Assembly: GCA_019188255.1 (NCBI GenBank)
Contig: JAETXT010000009.1
Span: 1,984,001 to 2,048,000, forward strand
Reading direction: 5' to 3'
DNA: 64,000 nt
Source: Verticillium longisporum
Lineage: Eukaryota; Ascomycota; Sordariomycetes; Glomerellales; Plectosphaerellaceae
Below are positions 34,155 to 46,089 of the stretch, one piece after another (positions within the stretch are counted from its first letter, which is position 1; each line of letters opens with the position of its first letter). The notes beneath the pieces were generated by a model. That model was given only the letters and a program-made list of their open reading frames with translations, made no database searches and was not told the DNA's origin. A program made the position numbers and the translations under genes.

Positions 34155-34945
34155 CAGACGAGCACAAACGCACCTTTGCTGGATGCAGAGCTCGCCCGCC
34201 CTGATTCGAACATAGGCGGCCTCTCAACCTCTTTGCCCTTGACGGACGGCAGGGCGAGATCAGGTACTGAGTAATTGACGGTGGAGCGGTCTCCGCCCCA
34301 GGCAGGCATTGGCGTGACGCCGTTGTAGCTGTAGGCCCTGGGCATGTGTCGCATCGGGTTGGCGTGCACCGAGGGGTAAGTGACGTGGGAAAGGCTGCTG
34401 CCGACACGAGGGAGTCCTGCTGGTCCTGGAATTCTTGTGCCTAGGTTGGATGTGGCCATGGCACTCCTTCGTCGGTTCTGCTCGAGAATCTTTGGTCGGT
34501 CGTCATGCTTCCAGCTCGAGGGGGCGGCCGCGAGGGCGTCAATGGCGGCGTGCGTAGGAACATGGCGATATGGCACCTGCTTGTGCTCCTCCGAAGCCTT
34601 CTCGGCCTCCTTTTGTTGTGTTCCTTGGCCGACTGCCTCGACTTCTTGAGGCTCGAAAGGATGGACATTGTTGGCGTTGGATGCTTTGGGAGCCGGCGTT
34701 GCCGCTGGCGTGAGAACAGACAAAAGATTCGGGGAAGGTAGAGGTGGCGTGTTCGTACTTGAGCTCAAATAGCAGGTCGCTTGTAAGGTGCGGGTGCGGG
34801 TCAAACTGTTCTAGGAAGGCCGCACGAACGGGCTGATCTGGATCCCCGGATGCCACAAGCGAAGAGGGGTCGAGAGACCAGGATGCGAAGTGGCCGAAAC
34901 CTGATTGGGACTGGGTCAGGATGGTCTCCGGGATAGAACGTTGGG
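33126..34945 (-). CDS. Ser/Pro-rich disordered protein, 5' end unresolved
   Basis: At least two coding blocks are clear: about 34804-34174, then a 131-nt intron 34173-34043 (GTGCGT...TTATACAG), then 34042-33126. The intron joins SSASSKG to SPTGSSGDSTSS. Upstream, a frame at about 34945-34765 (SIPETILTQSQSGFGHFASW, then DPDQPVRAAFLEQFDPH) looks coding and starts after an acceptor (ATTTCAG), so a short first exon lies further 5'. With the obvious donor (GTACGA near 34765) the phase to the next block does not close; an indel or another splice site is needed. The protein is largely Ser/Thr/Pro-rich and disordered, with a basic C-terminus (GRRLSKQQPAGGKLPKKSRW). No domain recognised. Confidence 0.6.
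34102..34160. repeat. compound (CT)n(CA)n microsatellite inside an intron
   Basis: About nine CT units run directly into about 14 or more CA units. The tract lies inside the 131-nt intron of the Ser/Pro-rich gene and makes up almost half of it. Confidence 0.88.
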
Positions 34946-37900
34946 GTGAACTGAAATGAGATTGTCAGTGGCAATGTCAGGTCGTCAGGTGAGTGACGGA
35001 ATAATCAATTCGTGAGGGGAAAGAGGCTGTACGCGTCTGCCCTGGCCGGGTTGTTCTGTTTTTCCAGAACTCCTGGGAAGTTCGGGGTCGTGGGGGGCCA
35101 GGGGTGTCGAGAGAGATGCCACACTCTGGGGGATGTGTGTACAACCTTTTTGACCAAGATCTTACCCTTCTACTCGCGAAAGAAGGCAGAACGACAAATT
35201 TTTGCTGCACCAGCCACTCTGGCGATTGTCTGACCGAACGAGACAGGACGAGCTATGCAGCGCCCTGCTGTCGTGAAGTCAGAGGCGTCTGACAGACAGA
35301 GAGGGAGACCAAAGGCTGCGTCGAAGAGAGTGCCACGGGCGTCGAGGCGTCTTCAAGGTTGCGAGTCGAGCATAAGGAAGCAGTACGCTCAAGGTCAAAG
35401 GACGGCTGCCGGCAATGCACTTTTCCAGCCTTGTAAGACGTCGTCGTTGTCACAGGCTTGAATCAAAGAATTTTGAGAAGAGGTGAATCATAGGCAGGCG
35501 TCCCAGAACTGCGTGCTCTTTCCTTTAAGACGGGGAGGATTTAAAAGGCTTGGAGAGGGCATTGGGGGGTAGGGGGGTGGCAGGAGACGCACATTGGGGG
35601 CGTGTGGGTGAGCCAGGTGGTGAGCTGTAAAAGAGAGCAAGGCAAGGCACATCACCTCTAGGAAGGGTGGGTGGTAGAGGACTCGGACCTGGATGATAGC
35701 AGGGGTGTCTGTCGGGCTGCGGATGCGCCTATGCAGCAGCCAAGCCGCCTTGCAAAATGCTGGTGCATGGCTTCCATTATCTCCGCTTGGCAAAAGAGAT
35801 GGACAGACCGGGGCTCGGGTCAAGGCCCCCCCTCCCCCCTTTCTCTGGTCTATCTCGTAATGATGGATGCAAGTGCCGTCTGGTTGGCCCATTGAGGACA
35901 GAAAAAGACGCCGACAGTAGGCTGCGCCGTGCGGCGTGCGAGACTGTGAGGTACGAGCAGTCAGGAAGCAGGGAAGTTGGTGAGCTTGCAATATGGCCAT
36001 GAAGCTCGTTCCCACCGCCGGAGACGGTGCCGATCCTTCTTGTTGCAGATCCTTTTCCCTCCCGGACGGATTCCTGGATCGCAGATTTCACCATGCTGGC
36101 TCTGTGCCTGGCATGCATATTGCGACACGGGTCAAACCCGTGCTCACCTGGTTGGTGATCGGCAGGAGGATCGCAAACAACGAGGGCGACGACGTTATTA
36201 TCGCGACGGCACGGACGGCAACCTTGCATCCTCACAAGCTCTGACGATGCTCCATTCACGAGCCATGATCCTGCTTCTTTCCAGCCTGCAGCATTCGCGT
36301 CAGCGCCGTCGACAATGGTCGCAAAGGAGCAGCAGCCAACTTTCTTGCTCCTCCCCAAAATGGCCCTCGTATTCCATCCCAAGCCAGGCACGGCACGGCA
36401 CGGATAGCGCTCATGTACGTTACCTGCAGGGATGCGTGGCCGAGGGCGGCATGACGGCCAGCCAACGACGTCCTGGACACAATACTGAGGACAGGCGGAC
36501 GGGCGCCCAGGGTCGGACTGACCACGGGCGGCATGGCGCTAGCTTCCCAGGAACCCAGAACCCGTCGCTCCCCGTGTCGATGGAAGCCCGTCATGGTGTC
36601 GCTCCAGCCGCACCGGACCGCCATCGTCCGCTTCAGGCTTCTGGTTTTCAGGGGGATGGAACCCTGTAGCGCATCCTTTAGAGGAGCTCTCACGGTGCCC
36701 GAGCAACAATAGCGTCAACCGTAATCGGGCTGATAGCGCACGAACGGCACCTGGCTCTGATACCTTGTCAAGAGGCTGTTGTGAGACCTTCCTGAATACA
36801 CACGCTAACCACCCTCACGCGGCTCGGTACCGCCCTCCTGTTTGTTTCAGTGCGCCCATGGATACGATATGATGACGCTCGTTTCCTTCCTGTAATAGTC
36901 GCGGTCTTGCAGCTTTTGTTGGCGGATCTGCCTCTTCTGCCACCCCACCGTGGTATCCGCTTCTGTATTGTGAGACTCTGTCTTGCTTTTTGTCTGTTCT
37001 ACACGTTGTTCGAACCTGGAGGACGGTGGATGGATGCCAGTGTCGCAGTGCGGTATCGCTAAACCATACATATCATATGTCGCCCGATGCACGTCTGTCA
37101 CCATCCGCTTCAGCTGTGATGAGGGCGGCAGGGACGAACAGGCCGGCAGAAGCTGGGCTTGATAAGCCATGGCGTGGCAATTTCCACGCCGTGTCCCGCC
37201 GACGCCAAGCTAACAGACATCACCTCCAACACAGGACGATACTCAGTGGAGCAGGCTTTGGAGAATATTGATTAGTGACCTTTGTTCGGGGTGTTGATAT
37301 GCACCTGCTAGAGAAAGCTCGCGCTTTGGTATATCATTGTGATCCGACCAGGCCGCCAGGGTCGTTTCGTTGTTCGACAAGGCCGAGGCACGCAGTTCGG
37401 ACAACCCTGGGTCAGATCATATGCGACCCGTCAAGGGAGCCTGGTCAACAATAATGCTCCACGTCAGGCGGATAACGTAGTCTGCCGTGCGTCGGGGGTT
37501 TTTTTTCTTCTGAAGGCGTTGGAGGCTTAGCTGCTGTCCTTGGTCGGCATCTGCTTCATGCCAAACTGCTTGAAGAGAAAAGAGACACCGCTTGTTAAAA
37601 GTACCAGGTTCACTCAAGCAAGCTCAACTTGGCGCTATCAGAAACGGGATGGTCAGCTCTTCGCCATCCGCTGGGGGCGCCGTGCCGCTTCAAAATCGGG
37701 GAATCGCCTGAAATGACACCAGAATCCGTCCGAACCTGGGCCGAATTGTACCTTATCAGGCCTTATCAGGCCAACGCAGCAAGCTGCTTCTAGGTGGGAG
37801 ACAATATTGACTCCGCTGACAAGGAGGTAGGGAGACAACGACACACCGGTGTGTGAATGCTAGCGAGATGCTAATCGAGGCCTCTGGGACGGCTGGCCGG

Positions 37901-40165
37901 TCAGGCGATACCTCAACATTGTGCCAATGGCGAGTTAGGTGACTGACAGTCGTTCGGAATGTTTAACCGAAGACTGCGCCGACGAATGCGAGCTGGACAT
38001 AGACGATGATGAGGAGAAGGTGATGGTGTAGTATGTTGGTGCGTGGGGGTCAGGTTGGACGTTGGGGCATTACAGGCTCTTGTACCCTGCTGCCCTGCTG
38101 CCCGGCCGATTTGATCAGCACGTCCGTCAATTGAGCGCATGCGATGCTTATTATTGTTGCATTGCGATCCTGTAAACGATCACATGGATCGAGCGTCGCA
38201 CCGAGGTTCCGCAGGAAGTACATGTCGGGCCCAATTGCTCGCTGCATGTATGGCAAGCGGCGAGAACGGGAGAAGACTCTAAATGATCTGCGTCTAAAAT
38301 GCGGGTAGGGAAGATGTGTGGTCCTAGCACGAGCCCCGTCCTTGGTCCGATCCTTGGTCTCGCTGACGATTGGGTGTTTTGGGGCCCATGTGCTTTTGTT
38401 TGTCGACTTATTCAAGCAGTGGCTTCGTTGCACCAACTCTACCAGCACCATGGATGGGGCGGGCATGGTGCGGGCCTCTGCACTTGGTAAACTTTGTGAG
38501 TGTGATCGGCATTCCAATGCTGTTCCGGCGATGAGATGGAAAGCTGCTAGCTGCAGATGGACTGGAAGAAGTCTGGGACATAGTCCCACGTGGGTGCTAA
38601 GTTAGTATCTGTTTGAACCTGTAGCCTGGGCCCCAGGCCTGAGCTTGTGCCTGGACCAAGTCCGTGTTGTCCGGCCGGTTTCTCGCTCGAGGGACTAGGG
38701 GTCGAGAGAAGACCTGGAGGTGTTTATGTTGATGGGATTTTCCATTGATGGTGAATATTGACAATGCCGAAAGTCCAATGTCGTTCGTGTGTGTGTATGT
38801 GTGTGTGTTGCGAGGCAGCAGGCTCAGAATCCAGTGAATGCTCGGGAGTTTTAGCAGAGCGCTTAAAATCGAAACAAGATAGCCTCCAATTTTCTCTTGT
38901 CGAAAAACGATGTTGTTAGACCGCAATTGATGGGCTTTTTGTCGATCTTGGCGGACATGGTCAATTTGAGGTGACCAGGGCAAGGCAACGATCGTGGTTT
39001 ATTTCGGGGGCTCATTCGATCCCAAGGCGTGCCATCCAGCATCCATCAGGCATCAAGCCTTTCGGGAGGCGGCAATCTCAGACGAGCGCTTGCCCGAAGC
39101 AGTCCAGCAGATGGGGAGCCGCCTTCCGAGAACGACCTCCAATTGGGCAAAGAAAGGCGACGAGGCGCCGAATGACGTTTGCCAGCTGCCCACCGCTGGT
39201 GTAAATGCCTCTGCCAGCTGTGTGACCCGCACAGGCCAGGCCACCTCGGCACGCAGGAGGCACCCAGGACGCAGAGGAAACAACCTGCCACGGATGGATG
39301 GTCCTGCCCTTTGTCTGGGGACAGACGCACTGGGCAAGTGCCACCCACGGCCACCCACCCGATCACGCGCATCCGCCCACTTCGTCCGCAGTGCATTCCA
39401 GGCCAGCCTCAACTTCTTCCTTGGTCACATCACAGCCCAAACCTTGCGCCGCGCTAGCTTCATCCTCGAGCCACGAGTCGCTGCCCTACCGCCATTCCAC
39501 CTCTACCGCGCGCTCTTTCCGCTCTTTTGTTCATTTTCTTTCCCTCTGGTTTCTTCTTCAGGGACCAGCCAGGACAGGGTCCACTGCGGCATTCAGCTGC
39601 TGCTTTCGTTCCGGTGGCAGTTGTTATCAATCTGTCCGACGGTCGATCGCGCGACCACTGCCCGCAATCCGCATCCGCACCCGCCTCCGATTTTCATGGC
39701 ATTCTGATTGCACCTCCCACGACACGACGCACTCGACGTGCCGCGCCATCCCTCTTCTCTCTCTGTCTCTGTCTCTGTCTCTGTCTCTTCAGTCGGTCGA
39801 CGTCATACGGCGACAGTGCCACGACCCTCTCTCGCCTGCCTTTGTCGCGACGCATCGGAGGGCAATCCCGCGCGCCTGCTCCTGGCCTTGGCTGAAGGGC
39901 CCCAGAACACCAGAACCATAACCTCAACCCAGAACCCCGACTCCGACTCTCCGACCGATCAACCAACCGACCTGTCCTCTCGTCCCTCCACCTCCCCCCC
40001 TCCTGTCGTCACGCGCCAACCTTGCGGCGCACATCTGGGAAAGTGGCGCTCACTATCCTTAGCCAGCCAGAAGCCGAACTATCTCTTCAGCAACATTTAG
40101 AGCTCGCCCCCGACATCACTAGTTATCAGCCGAGGGTCGCCATTGAGGGGGACGTCGAACCCGTG
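34946..40165. other. 5.2 kb without a recognisable gene
   Basis: The longest gene-free stretch. Left part: promoter and probable first exon of the Ser/Pro-rich gene. Right part: pyrimidine-rich leader of psy2, with a (TCTCTG)n repeat at 39759-39790. Between them, frames of up to 237 codons exist (38994-39707 +, 35777-36391 -) but they overlap in opposite directions and contain no domain. A tandem duplication of ccttatcagg occurs near 37748-37770. Lineage-specific or non-coding transcripts are possible. Confidence 0.45.
39759..39790. repeat. (TCTCTG)n repeat
   Basis: About five tandem TCTCTG units in the presumed psy2 5' leader/promoter. Confidence 0.8.
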
Positions 40166-43079
40166 ATGATGGCACAATCCGTGCCTCATCAGTCGACGGA
40201 CAAGAAGCGCGTCAAGGTCTACGAACTCCGTAACAATGACTGGTTTGACCGAGGCACCGGCTTCTGTACCGCTGCCTTTACCCAGGTATGTCACGTCATG
40301 GCTTTCCCATAGCATATCGTCTCGTCTCCTCTGCTCGGGTCGCTGGCCTCTTCGTCCTTGCTTGACCCACCGTCGCGTCACTCATCCTTGCTACCGCGAA
40401 ATACTGATCAATGGGCATGTGCAGCAATCCGAAGAAGGCCATCCACGCGACCCTCGCGTCTACGTCGAGTCCGAAGACCAGCCCGAACGATTACTTCTTG
40501 AGACCAAGATCTGCAAGGAGGATGGCTTCCAGAAGCAGCAGGGTATGTCGCAAAGTCACATCGGCATCTCCCACGCCCCGCGCCGTCTCCCTATCCCATC
40601 CGACACAAGTCGCTGACGTTGCCTACTCCATAGAAACCCTGATAGTGTGGACCGAGCCAAGCAGCGGCATTGACATGGCGCTCTCTTTTCAAGAGGCAGA
40701 GGGCTGCCATCTGATCTGGTTCGTGCCATCGCCGCGCCCTCGGCGTCGCGCCATTGTCGTATACATCTACTGACCTGCCATGTCAACTCACAGGAAGTTC
40801 ATCAGCGGCATCCAATCGACCTTCCACGGTGGTATTCCCGCATCCGGGGCGCCCGGTATGACCACTGCACAGCACCCCTTTGGATTTTGCTGACGTCTTT
40901 CAAGTTGATGACAGCCTCTCAGACGACCTTGCCATGGACATGCCTAGCAACGTGCACATGCCCACCGCCGATCTCAAGAACCTTTCCGAAATCGAGCAAT
41001 GCATGCGCGTGATGAACCAGACAGCCAACGGCCGCGACGCCTTGGCCAAGTTTATCATGAGCGACGACTACATCGGCAAGCTCACCCCACTTGTCGAAAT
41101 GGCCGAGGACCTCGAAAGCCTGACCGACTTGCATCGCTTGTGCAACATTATGAAAACCATTATCCTTCTCAACGACACCTCGATTATCGAACATGCAGTA
41201 TCCGACGCATGTCTCCTCGGCGTCGTTGGCGCCCTTGAATACGACCCGGATTTCCCCAGCCACAAAGCTAATCACCGCCACTGGCTCGGCAACCGGGGTC
41301 GCTACAAGTCGGTGGTGCCTATTCGAGACGAAGGCATAGAGCGGAAGATCCACCAAACTCACCGCCTCCAATATCTCAAGGACGTCGTCCTGGCCCGCAT
41401 CCTCGATGACCCTACCTTCTCCGTCCTCAACTCTCTGATCTTTTTCAACCAAGTCGACATCGTACAGCATCGGCAAGGGAACGCGGGTTTCCTCATTGAT
41501 CTGTTTGGCATCTTCAGGGGGCAGAGGTGGAGTCACGAAAGAAGGACGCCGTCCTGCTCATCCAACAATGCTGTTCTATTGCGAAGAACTTGCAACCCCC
41601 AGCGCGCCAGACGCTGTACAACAACTTTATCGCACATGGCCTGTTGCAGGTCATCAATTTTGGGCTGCGTTCAGCCGATGTCGGTGTTCGGGTCGGCGCA
41701 ACGGACATTCTGGCGGCCATGATCGAGCACGACCCTCACATGATTCGGCAAACACTGTACCGCCAGATCCAAGAAAACCATCCACTCCTCACCGATTCCC
41801 TTGTGGATCTCCTCCTCGTCGAGGCTGATCTTGGGGTGAGATCTCAGATTGCCGACGCTCTGAGAGTGTTGCTCGACCAAGGTCCGCCCGTTCAGGCACA
41901 GGAAGCCTTTGCCCGGGCCAACGGCGAGTTCCCTGGCAAGACGCGTCTACCGCAAGCGACAGAAGCCAACCACGAGCTTCTGCTTGCCAACTTTTACGAA
42001 CATTCAGCGAGAAAACTGTTCAGGCCGCTCATGGCGTTGGAGGGTCGGACAGATATGAACTTTACCGTGCAACAGGCCTCCATGTTCACATACCTCATTG
42101 AGGTTCTCGGTTACTTCATTCGCCAACACTTGCATCGAAGCAAGTTCTTTGTCCTGCAGAACGATATCGCACAGCGTGTTGCCCAACTCCTCAGCTGCCC
42201 TGAGAAGTATTTGCAGCTTGGTATGAGTCCACCCCAAACCTGTTTGTTATATTCATACTAACGTGATTAGTTGGCATACGGTTTTTCCGAAGCTTGATTG
42301 GGTCTCACGACGACTTTTACATCAAGCATCTCACCGAGAAGAATATCTTTGGCCCATTGCTGGATGTGCTCAACGATACCATGCCCCGGGACAACCTCTT
42401 GAGCTCCGCCTGCCTCGAGCTTTTTGAGTTCATCAAGAAGGAGAATGTCAAGGACCTGGTCAAACACTTGGTGCAAAACCACCGGGAGCAGATGATCCCT
42501 CTCAGCTACATGGACACGTTTCGCGAGCTTGTTCTTCGATTCGACCAGACGCAGGCAGGCACGATGGACTACTACCTCGACAAGGAAGACGTGGACTACT
42601 GGGACAACCTGGACGAGGATGACGGCCCCGAGAGCAAAGCGCTGGACAAACCGACGACAAACGGAGACGGCGCGACGCCACAGTCAAAACCCCTGGTTGA
42701 CTACCCCTCGGACGATGAGCCGGATGAGAATCAGGAGAACGCCATCGTCACGCCGCCCGCCGAATCAAAAGAGACCAAATCGACCGATGCAACGCCACCA
42801 TCGACACCACCTGCCGTCGCTCCACCAGAGCGGCTATCGGAGAAGCGACGGCGCGAAGAGGACGAGGAGGACGAACTGGGCAAGCTGATGCAGAACAAGC
42901 GTCGCAACAGCAGCTCCGCAGGCTCGAACGCGTCCGTCGCGTCGTCAACAAGCATGGCGAAGCGAAAGAAGGATTTCCCCACCAGGTCAAGTCCTTCCAG
43001 CGCGCCGAGGAAGATCTCGATCAACATTTCTCCCTCGGTCAAGACTGGTGGCAACTCGAGGTCTGACGACGAATCATGA
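40166..43079 (+). CDS. psy2: Psy2/SMEK, regulatory subunit 3 of protein phosphatase 4, one frameshift
   Basis: PP4 with this subunit removes checkpoint phosphorylations such as those on histone H2A and Rad53. Six exons: 40166-40285, 40425-40542, 40634-40718, 40794-40855, 40905-42220 and 42271-43079; introns of 139, 91, 75, 49 and 50 nt. The N-terminal EVH1/PH-like domain is visible (RVKVYELRNNDWFDRGTGF, then ETLIVWTEP). The SMK-1/DUF625 region follows: LSEIEQCMRVMNQTANGRDALAKF and LQYLKDVVLARILDDPTFSVLN. The C-terminus is acidic, then Lys/Arg-rich and nuclear in style. The frame breaks in five G at 41517-41521 between FGIFRG and AEVESRKKDAVL; one added base restores 836 aa. The start is the first of two adjacent ATGs. 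Confidence 0.93.
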
Positions 43080-43818
43080 GGGCGTTATTGTTTCATTCGG
43101 CATGACCAAGGACAAGCAGGCTAAGGGACACGATCGCGGGACGTCGAAGGGCAGACCGACCCAAGGTTCTCTCGACGTCCGTCGCATGTTTGATTTCCGG
43201 ATACGGCGGGTCTGCTTCGGCGGCTGGGCGGGGTCGGCGTTTGCCGGTACTTATTTTTAACGGGTGCCAGGCTTTCTTCTTCAATTTCTTTTCTTCTCCC
43301 CCGCTTCCTCCCCCTCCCTCCATCCTTCTTCTCTCGTACATGGTTTGTTCCTTTGCACGATACGAGAATGACGAAACTAAATTGAGCGAGTAAGCGAGTG
43401 ACAGTGCTCGTGGGAGTTTGCAGCGGCGAGAGGAGCGCGGGTGGCTCATGGCCGACGGGCAAGCTGGCGGAGGCCAGCGCTGATGATCAGGGGTGGTTAG
43501 GCGGGGGCGGCCTGTGTGTGCCGCCGCCCCTGCGGAGAGACCAACGGATGGGACGCGCTGGAGACGATGGTTGTATGGGGTGCATGTGATGTGGAAGCGA
43601 ACTGCGTATACCCCATCTGTAACGAGGTGGCTTCGATCTGGATCAGGCTGGCAGAAGCTTGATTTTTGGTCACTAGGCACCCTTGATAATTCCATCCGTT
43701 GTTGGTACTCCATTCGTGCGCATTCATGGCAGGTGTGTATGCTTTTGCTAGGTATCGTGCATGAAAACTGTCTACGCCCCCTCTTTGGGGAGATTGCCGT
43801 CTCATCAACATAACAGCC
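43080..43818. other. convergent 3' intergenic region
   Basis: Between psy2 and afg2, which converge. T- and C-rich stretch near 43270-43340. No gene. Confidence 0.4.
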
Positions 43819-46089
43819 TCATTGCCTGGAAAACCTCGTGGCCCATTTCTCATACCCTGCCAGCATGGCCGCGGTGACGCCCTTGGGCATCGTCTCCATG
43901 GCGCCGGCGATATCCCTGAACGTGATCATGCTGTCGTCGCCCGTGCGGATGCCGTCGAGGCACTCGTCGACGGCCCGCTCGGACGCCATGTTGCAAATCT
44001 GCTTCATCTCGGCGCCGCTGAAGCCGTCGGCGCGGCGCGCCAGCTCGGTAAAGTCCATGCCGGGCTCGGACCGCACCTTGCCCATGTACGTGCGCAGAAT
44101 GGCCTCGCGGCCGGCCTCGGTCGGCATGCCGACGTAGACGAGCGAGTCGAACCGGCCCGGCCGCAGCAGCGCCGGGTCGATGGCCTCGGGCCGGTTCGTG
44201 GCCGCCAGGATGAGCACGCCCGGCAGCGACTCGAAGCCGTCCATCTCGGTCAGCAGCGTCGTCAGCATGTTGACGCTGCCCTGCGAGCGCGCCGCGCCGC
44301 CTCCCCCGCCTCCACCGCCGCTGCCGCCGGCGCGTTGGCCGCCGATCGAGTCAATCTCGTCGAAAAAGATGATGCTGGGTGCCGCCTCGCGCGCGCGCTG
44401 GAAGAGCTCGCGCACGGCGCGCTCCGACTCGCCGACGTACATGTTGGGCAGCTCCGCGCCCTTGACGGCGGAAAAGGTAAAGTTGGACTCGGTGGCCAGG
44501 GCCTGGGCGGACATGGTCTTGGAGCAGCCGGGGGGGCCGTAGAGGAGAAGACCCTTGGGCGGGTTGATGATGAGGGCGCGGACGCGGGGGTCGGTGGTCG
44601 TCGAGAGGGCGATCATGCGTTTGAGAGCCTTTTTGAGGCCGTCCTGGCCGCCAATGTCGCTCCACTGGACCGTCGGCGGCTTGAGGTTGATGTCGTGCAT
44701 GGCCGTTGGGCGCGTGCAGCGCAGGGCGGCGTCGAGATCGGCCCGGGTGACGTACGGCGTCGACGACAGCGCGTGGCCTTGCTGGTCCGGGTCGATGCGC
44801 GTCTCGAGAAGATGGATTGCCGTCGACATGAGCCGGTCGAGGTCTGCGGGGTTGAAGGCGTGGGTATGTTTCGCGAGATAGGCGACCAGCTCGGACCGCT
44901 CTTCGGGCGCGATGGATTCGGACAGGGTGTGGAGGACCTGCTCGCGGCCGGCAAGGTTGGGAATGGGAAGCGCAATATTGAGCTGGAACCGCGTCGACCG
45001 TTGGAGCTCGGCGGGCATGTCGGTCAGGTAGTCGCTGCAGGAAGCAATGACGGCGACCTTGGGTAACGCCCCCTGCGTCCTGGCCTCCTCGGCCAGTTCG
45101 TCGAGCTGCTGGCCGAGCTTGAAGATGATGGTGCTCGAGTTGGCGCGGTCTTTGCCGATGAGGGCGTGGAGATCGTCGATGAGTATGATGCTGGGACGTT
45201 GCGCCTTGGCCTGCTTGAAGATTTCCTCGACAGTGCTGGATTTGTCGAGGACTTGTACGCGAAAGACGGTGCCCCATTTGGTCGCGGCGACCACGTCGAG
45301 CAGGTTGCTCTTGCCGGTTCCGTGGCCGCCATGGATGGCGATGCCGCAGGAGCGTCGATGGCGAGGATGCAAGAAGGGGGCGTTGAATCCCCGTAGGAAA
45401 TCGTTGAGCTTCTTGCTCTCAGCAGCCAGACCTGGGATGTCGGGAACGACGAGCTTGGTTGGTGCCACGTGAGTATCGGTCACTGGCTGGCGGAAGGATA
45501 TCGTAGGGGGATCATCGGAGCAGGCGGCGATGTTGTCAGTTTCTGCGTTGACGCTCTGCACACGGAACCTCTTCTTATACGTGGCAATGGTACAGTCGAA
45601 CGTCATGCCGGGAAAGACGTGGACGGCGCGTTTCAGGGGAAACCAGACGGCGTGCTCCCAGTTGGGTGTTTCCTTGGCAGCAACAGCATCTAGGGGTTCC
45701 AACACGATGCTTTTGGCTGCGGGAACAGAAGACTCGTCGCACAACTTGATGGACAGTTGGTCGCCGAGCTTCAGGCCGGCCGCCTCCCGGTAGGCATCGG
45801 TGGTGAGGAAGACGTTCGGGGGCACCTTTTTGTCGAGCAGGCATGAAAGGACGGCCTGTCGACGTACGGGCTTGGTACTGGACGCTTCGGCATCGTCATC
45901 GAGGGCGGCGGCTGGGGCAGTCCTCTCGATCCAACATCTTTTTGTGCTCTCAACGCCTCCCGTCAGAAGGATAAGTGTGTCTTTGTTGATCCAGATACGG
46001 GCAGCGCCGACAAGGCTCGATTTCTCCTGACTCTGGTCCCACGTGCCAACGGGTCGGACCTTGCCTGTGACTTCCTTGCTGGTGACCAT
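43819..46089 (-). CDS. afg2: Afg2/Drg1-type tandem AAA ATPase
   Basis: Type II AAA ATPase that strips shuttling factors such as Rlp24 from cytoplasmic pre-60S ribosomes. Intronless, 756 aa. An N-domain of about 220 residues precedes D1, which has an altered P-loop (HGGHGTGKS near residue 252) and Walker B IILIDDLHAL with Asp instead of the usual Glu. D2 is canonical: GPPGCSKT near residue 516, the Ser-Lys form typical of Afg2/SPATA5, Walker B IIFFDEIDSI, a Gly-rich insert near residue 590, sensor ATNRPEAIDPALLRPGRFD. Family members usually have about 780 residues. No frame damage, despite being one of the longest genes. The opposite strand carries a long open frame that is a shadow of this GC-rich gene. 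Confidence 0.92.
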   Translation of the reverse strand: MVTSKEVTGKVRPVGTWDQSQEKSSLVGAARIWINKDTLILLTGGVESTKRCWIERTAPAAALDDDAEASSTKPVRRQAVLSCLLDKKVPPNVFLTTDAYREAAGLKLGDQLSIKLCDESSVPAAKSIVLEPLDAVAAKETPNWEHAVWFPLKRAVHVFPGMTFDCTIATYKKRFRVQSVNAETDNIAACSDDPPTISFRQPVTDTHVAPTKLVVPDIPGLAAESKKLNDFLRGFNAPFLHPRHRRSCGIAIHGGHGTGKSNLLDVVAATKWGTVFRVQVLDKSSTVEEIFKQAKAQRPSIILIDDLHALIGKDRANSSTIIFKLGQQLDELAEEARTQGALPKVAVIASCSDYLTDMPAELQRSTRFQLNIALPIPNLAGREQVLHTLSESIAPEERSELVAYLAKHTHAFNPADLDRLMSTAIHLLETRIDPDQQGHALSSTPYVTRADLDAALRCTRPTAMHDINLKPPTVQWSDIGGQDGLKKALKRMIALSTTTDPRVRALIINPPKGLLLYGPPGCSKTMSAQALATESNFTFSAVKGAELPNMYVGESERAVRELFQRAREAAPSIIFFDEIDSIGGQRAGGSGGGGGGGGAARSQGSVNMLTTLLTEMDGFESLPGVLILAATNRPEAIDPALLRPGRFDSLVYVGMPTEAGREAILRTYMGKVRSEPGMDFTELARRADGFSGAEMKQICNMASERAVDECLDGIRTGDDSMITFRDIAGAMETMPKGVTAAMLAGYEKWATRFSRQ

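Noticed and set aside
18843..34160. Microsatellites as CRISPR-like arrays
   Set aside because: Units are 2-6 bp without spacers; the host is a eukaryote.
35777..36391. 204-codon minus-strand frame and an overlapping 230-codon plus-strand frame
   Set aside because: Two opposing frames in the same place, both of random composition; neither resembles a known protein.
38994..39707. 237-codon plus-strand frame upstream of psy2
   Set aside because: Starts in non-coding-like sequence, overlaps frames in other directions, no domain, and ends in the pyrimidine-rich psy2 leader.
43822..45066. 414-codon open frame on the plus strand opposite afg2
   Set aside because: It is the antisense of a strongly conserved intronless gene; high GC at third positions removes stops on the opposite strand. 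Its sequence is Gly/Ala/Arg-rich without a domain.
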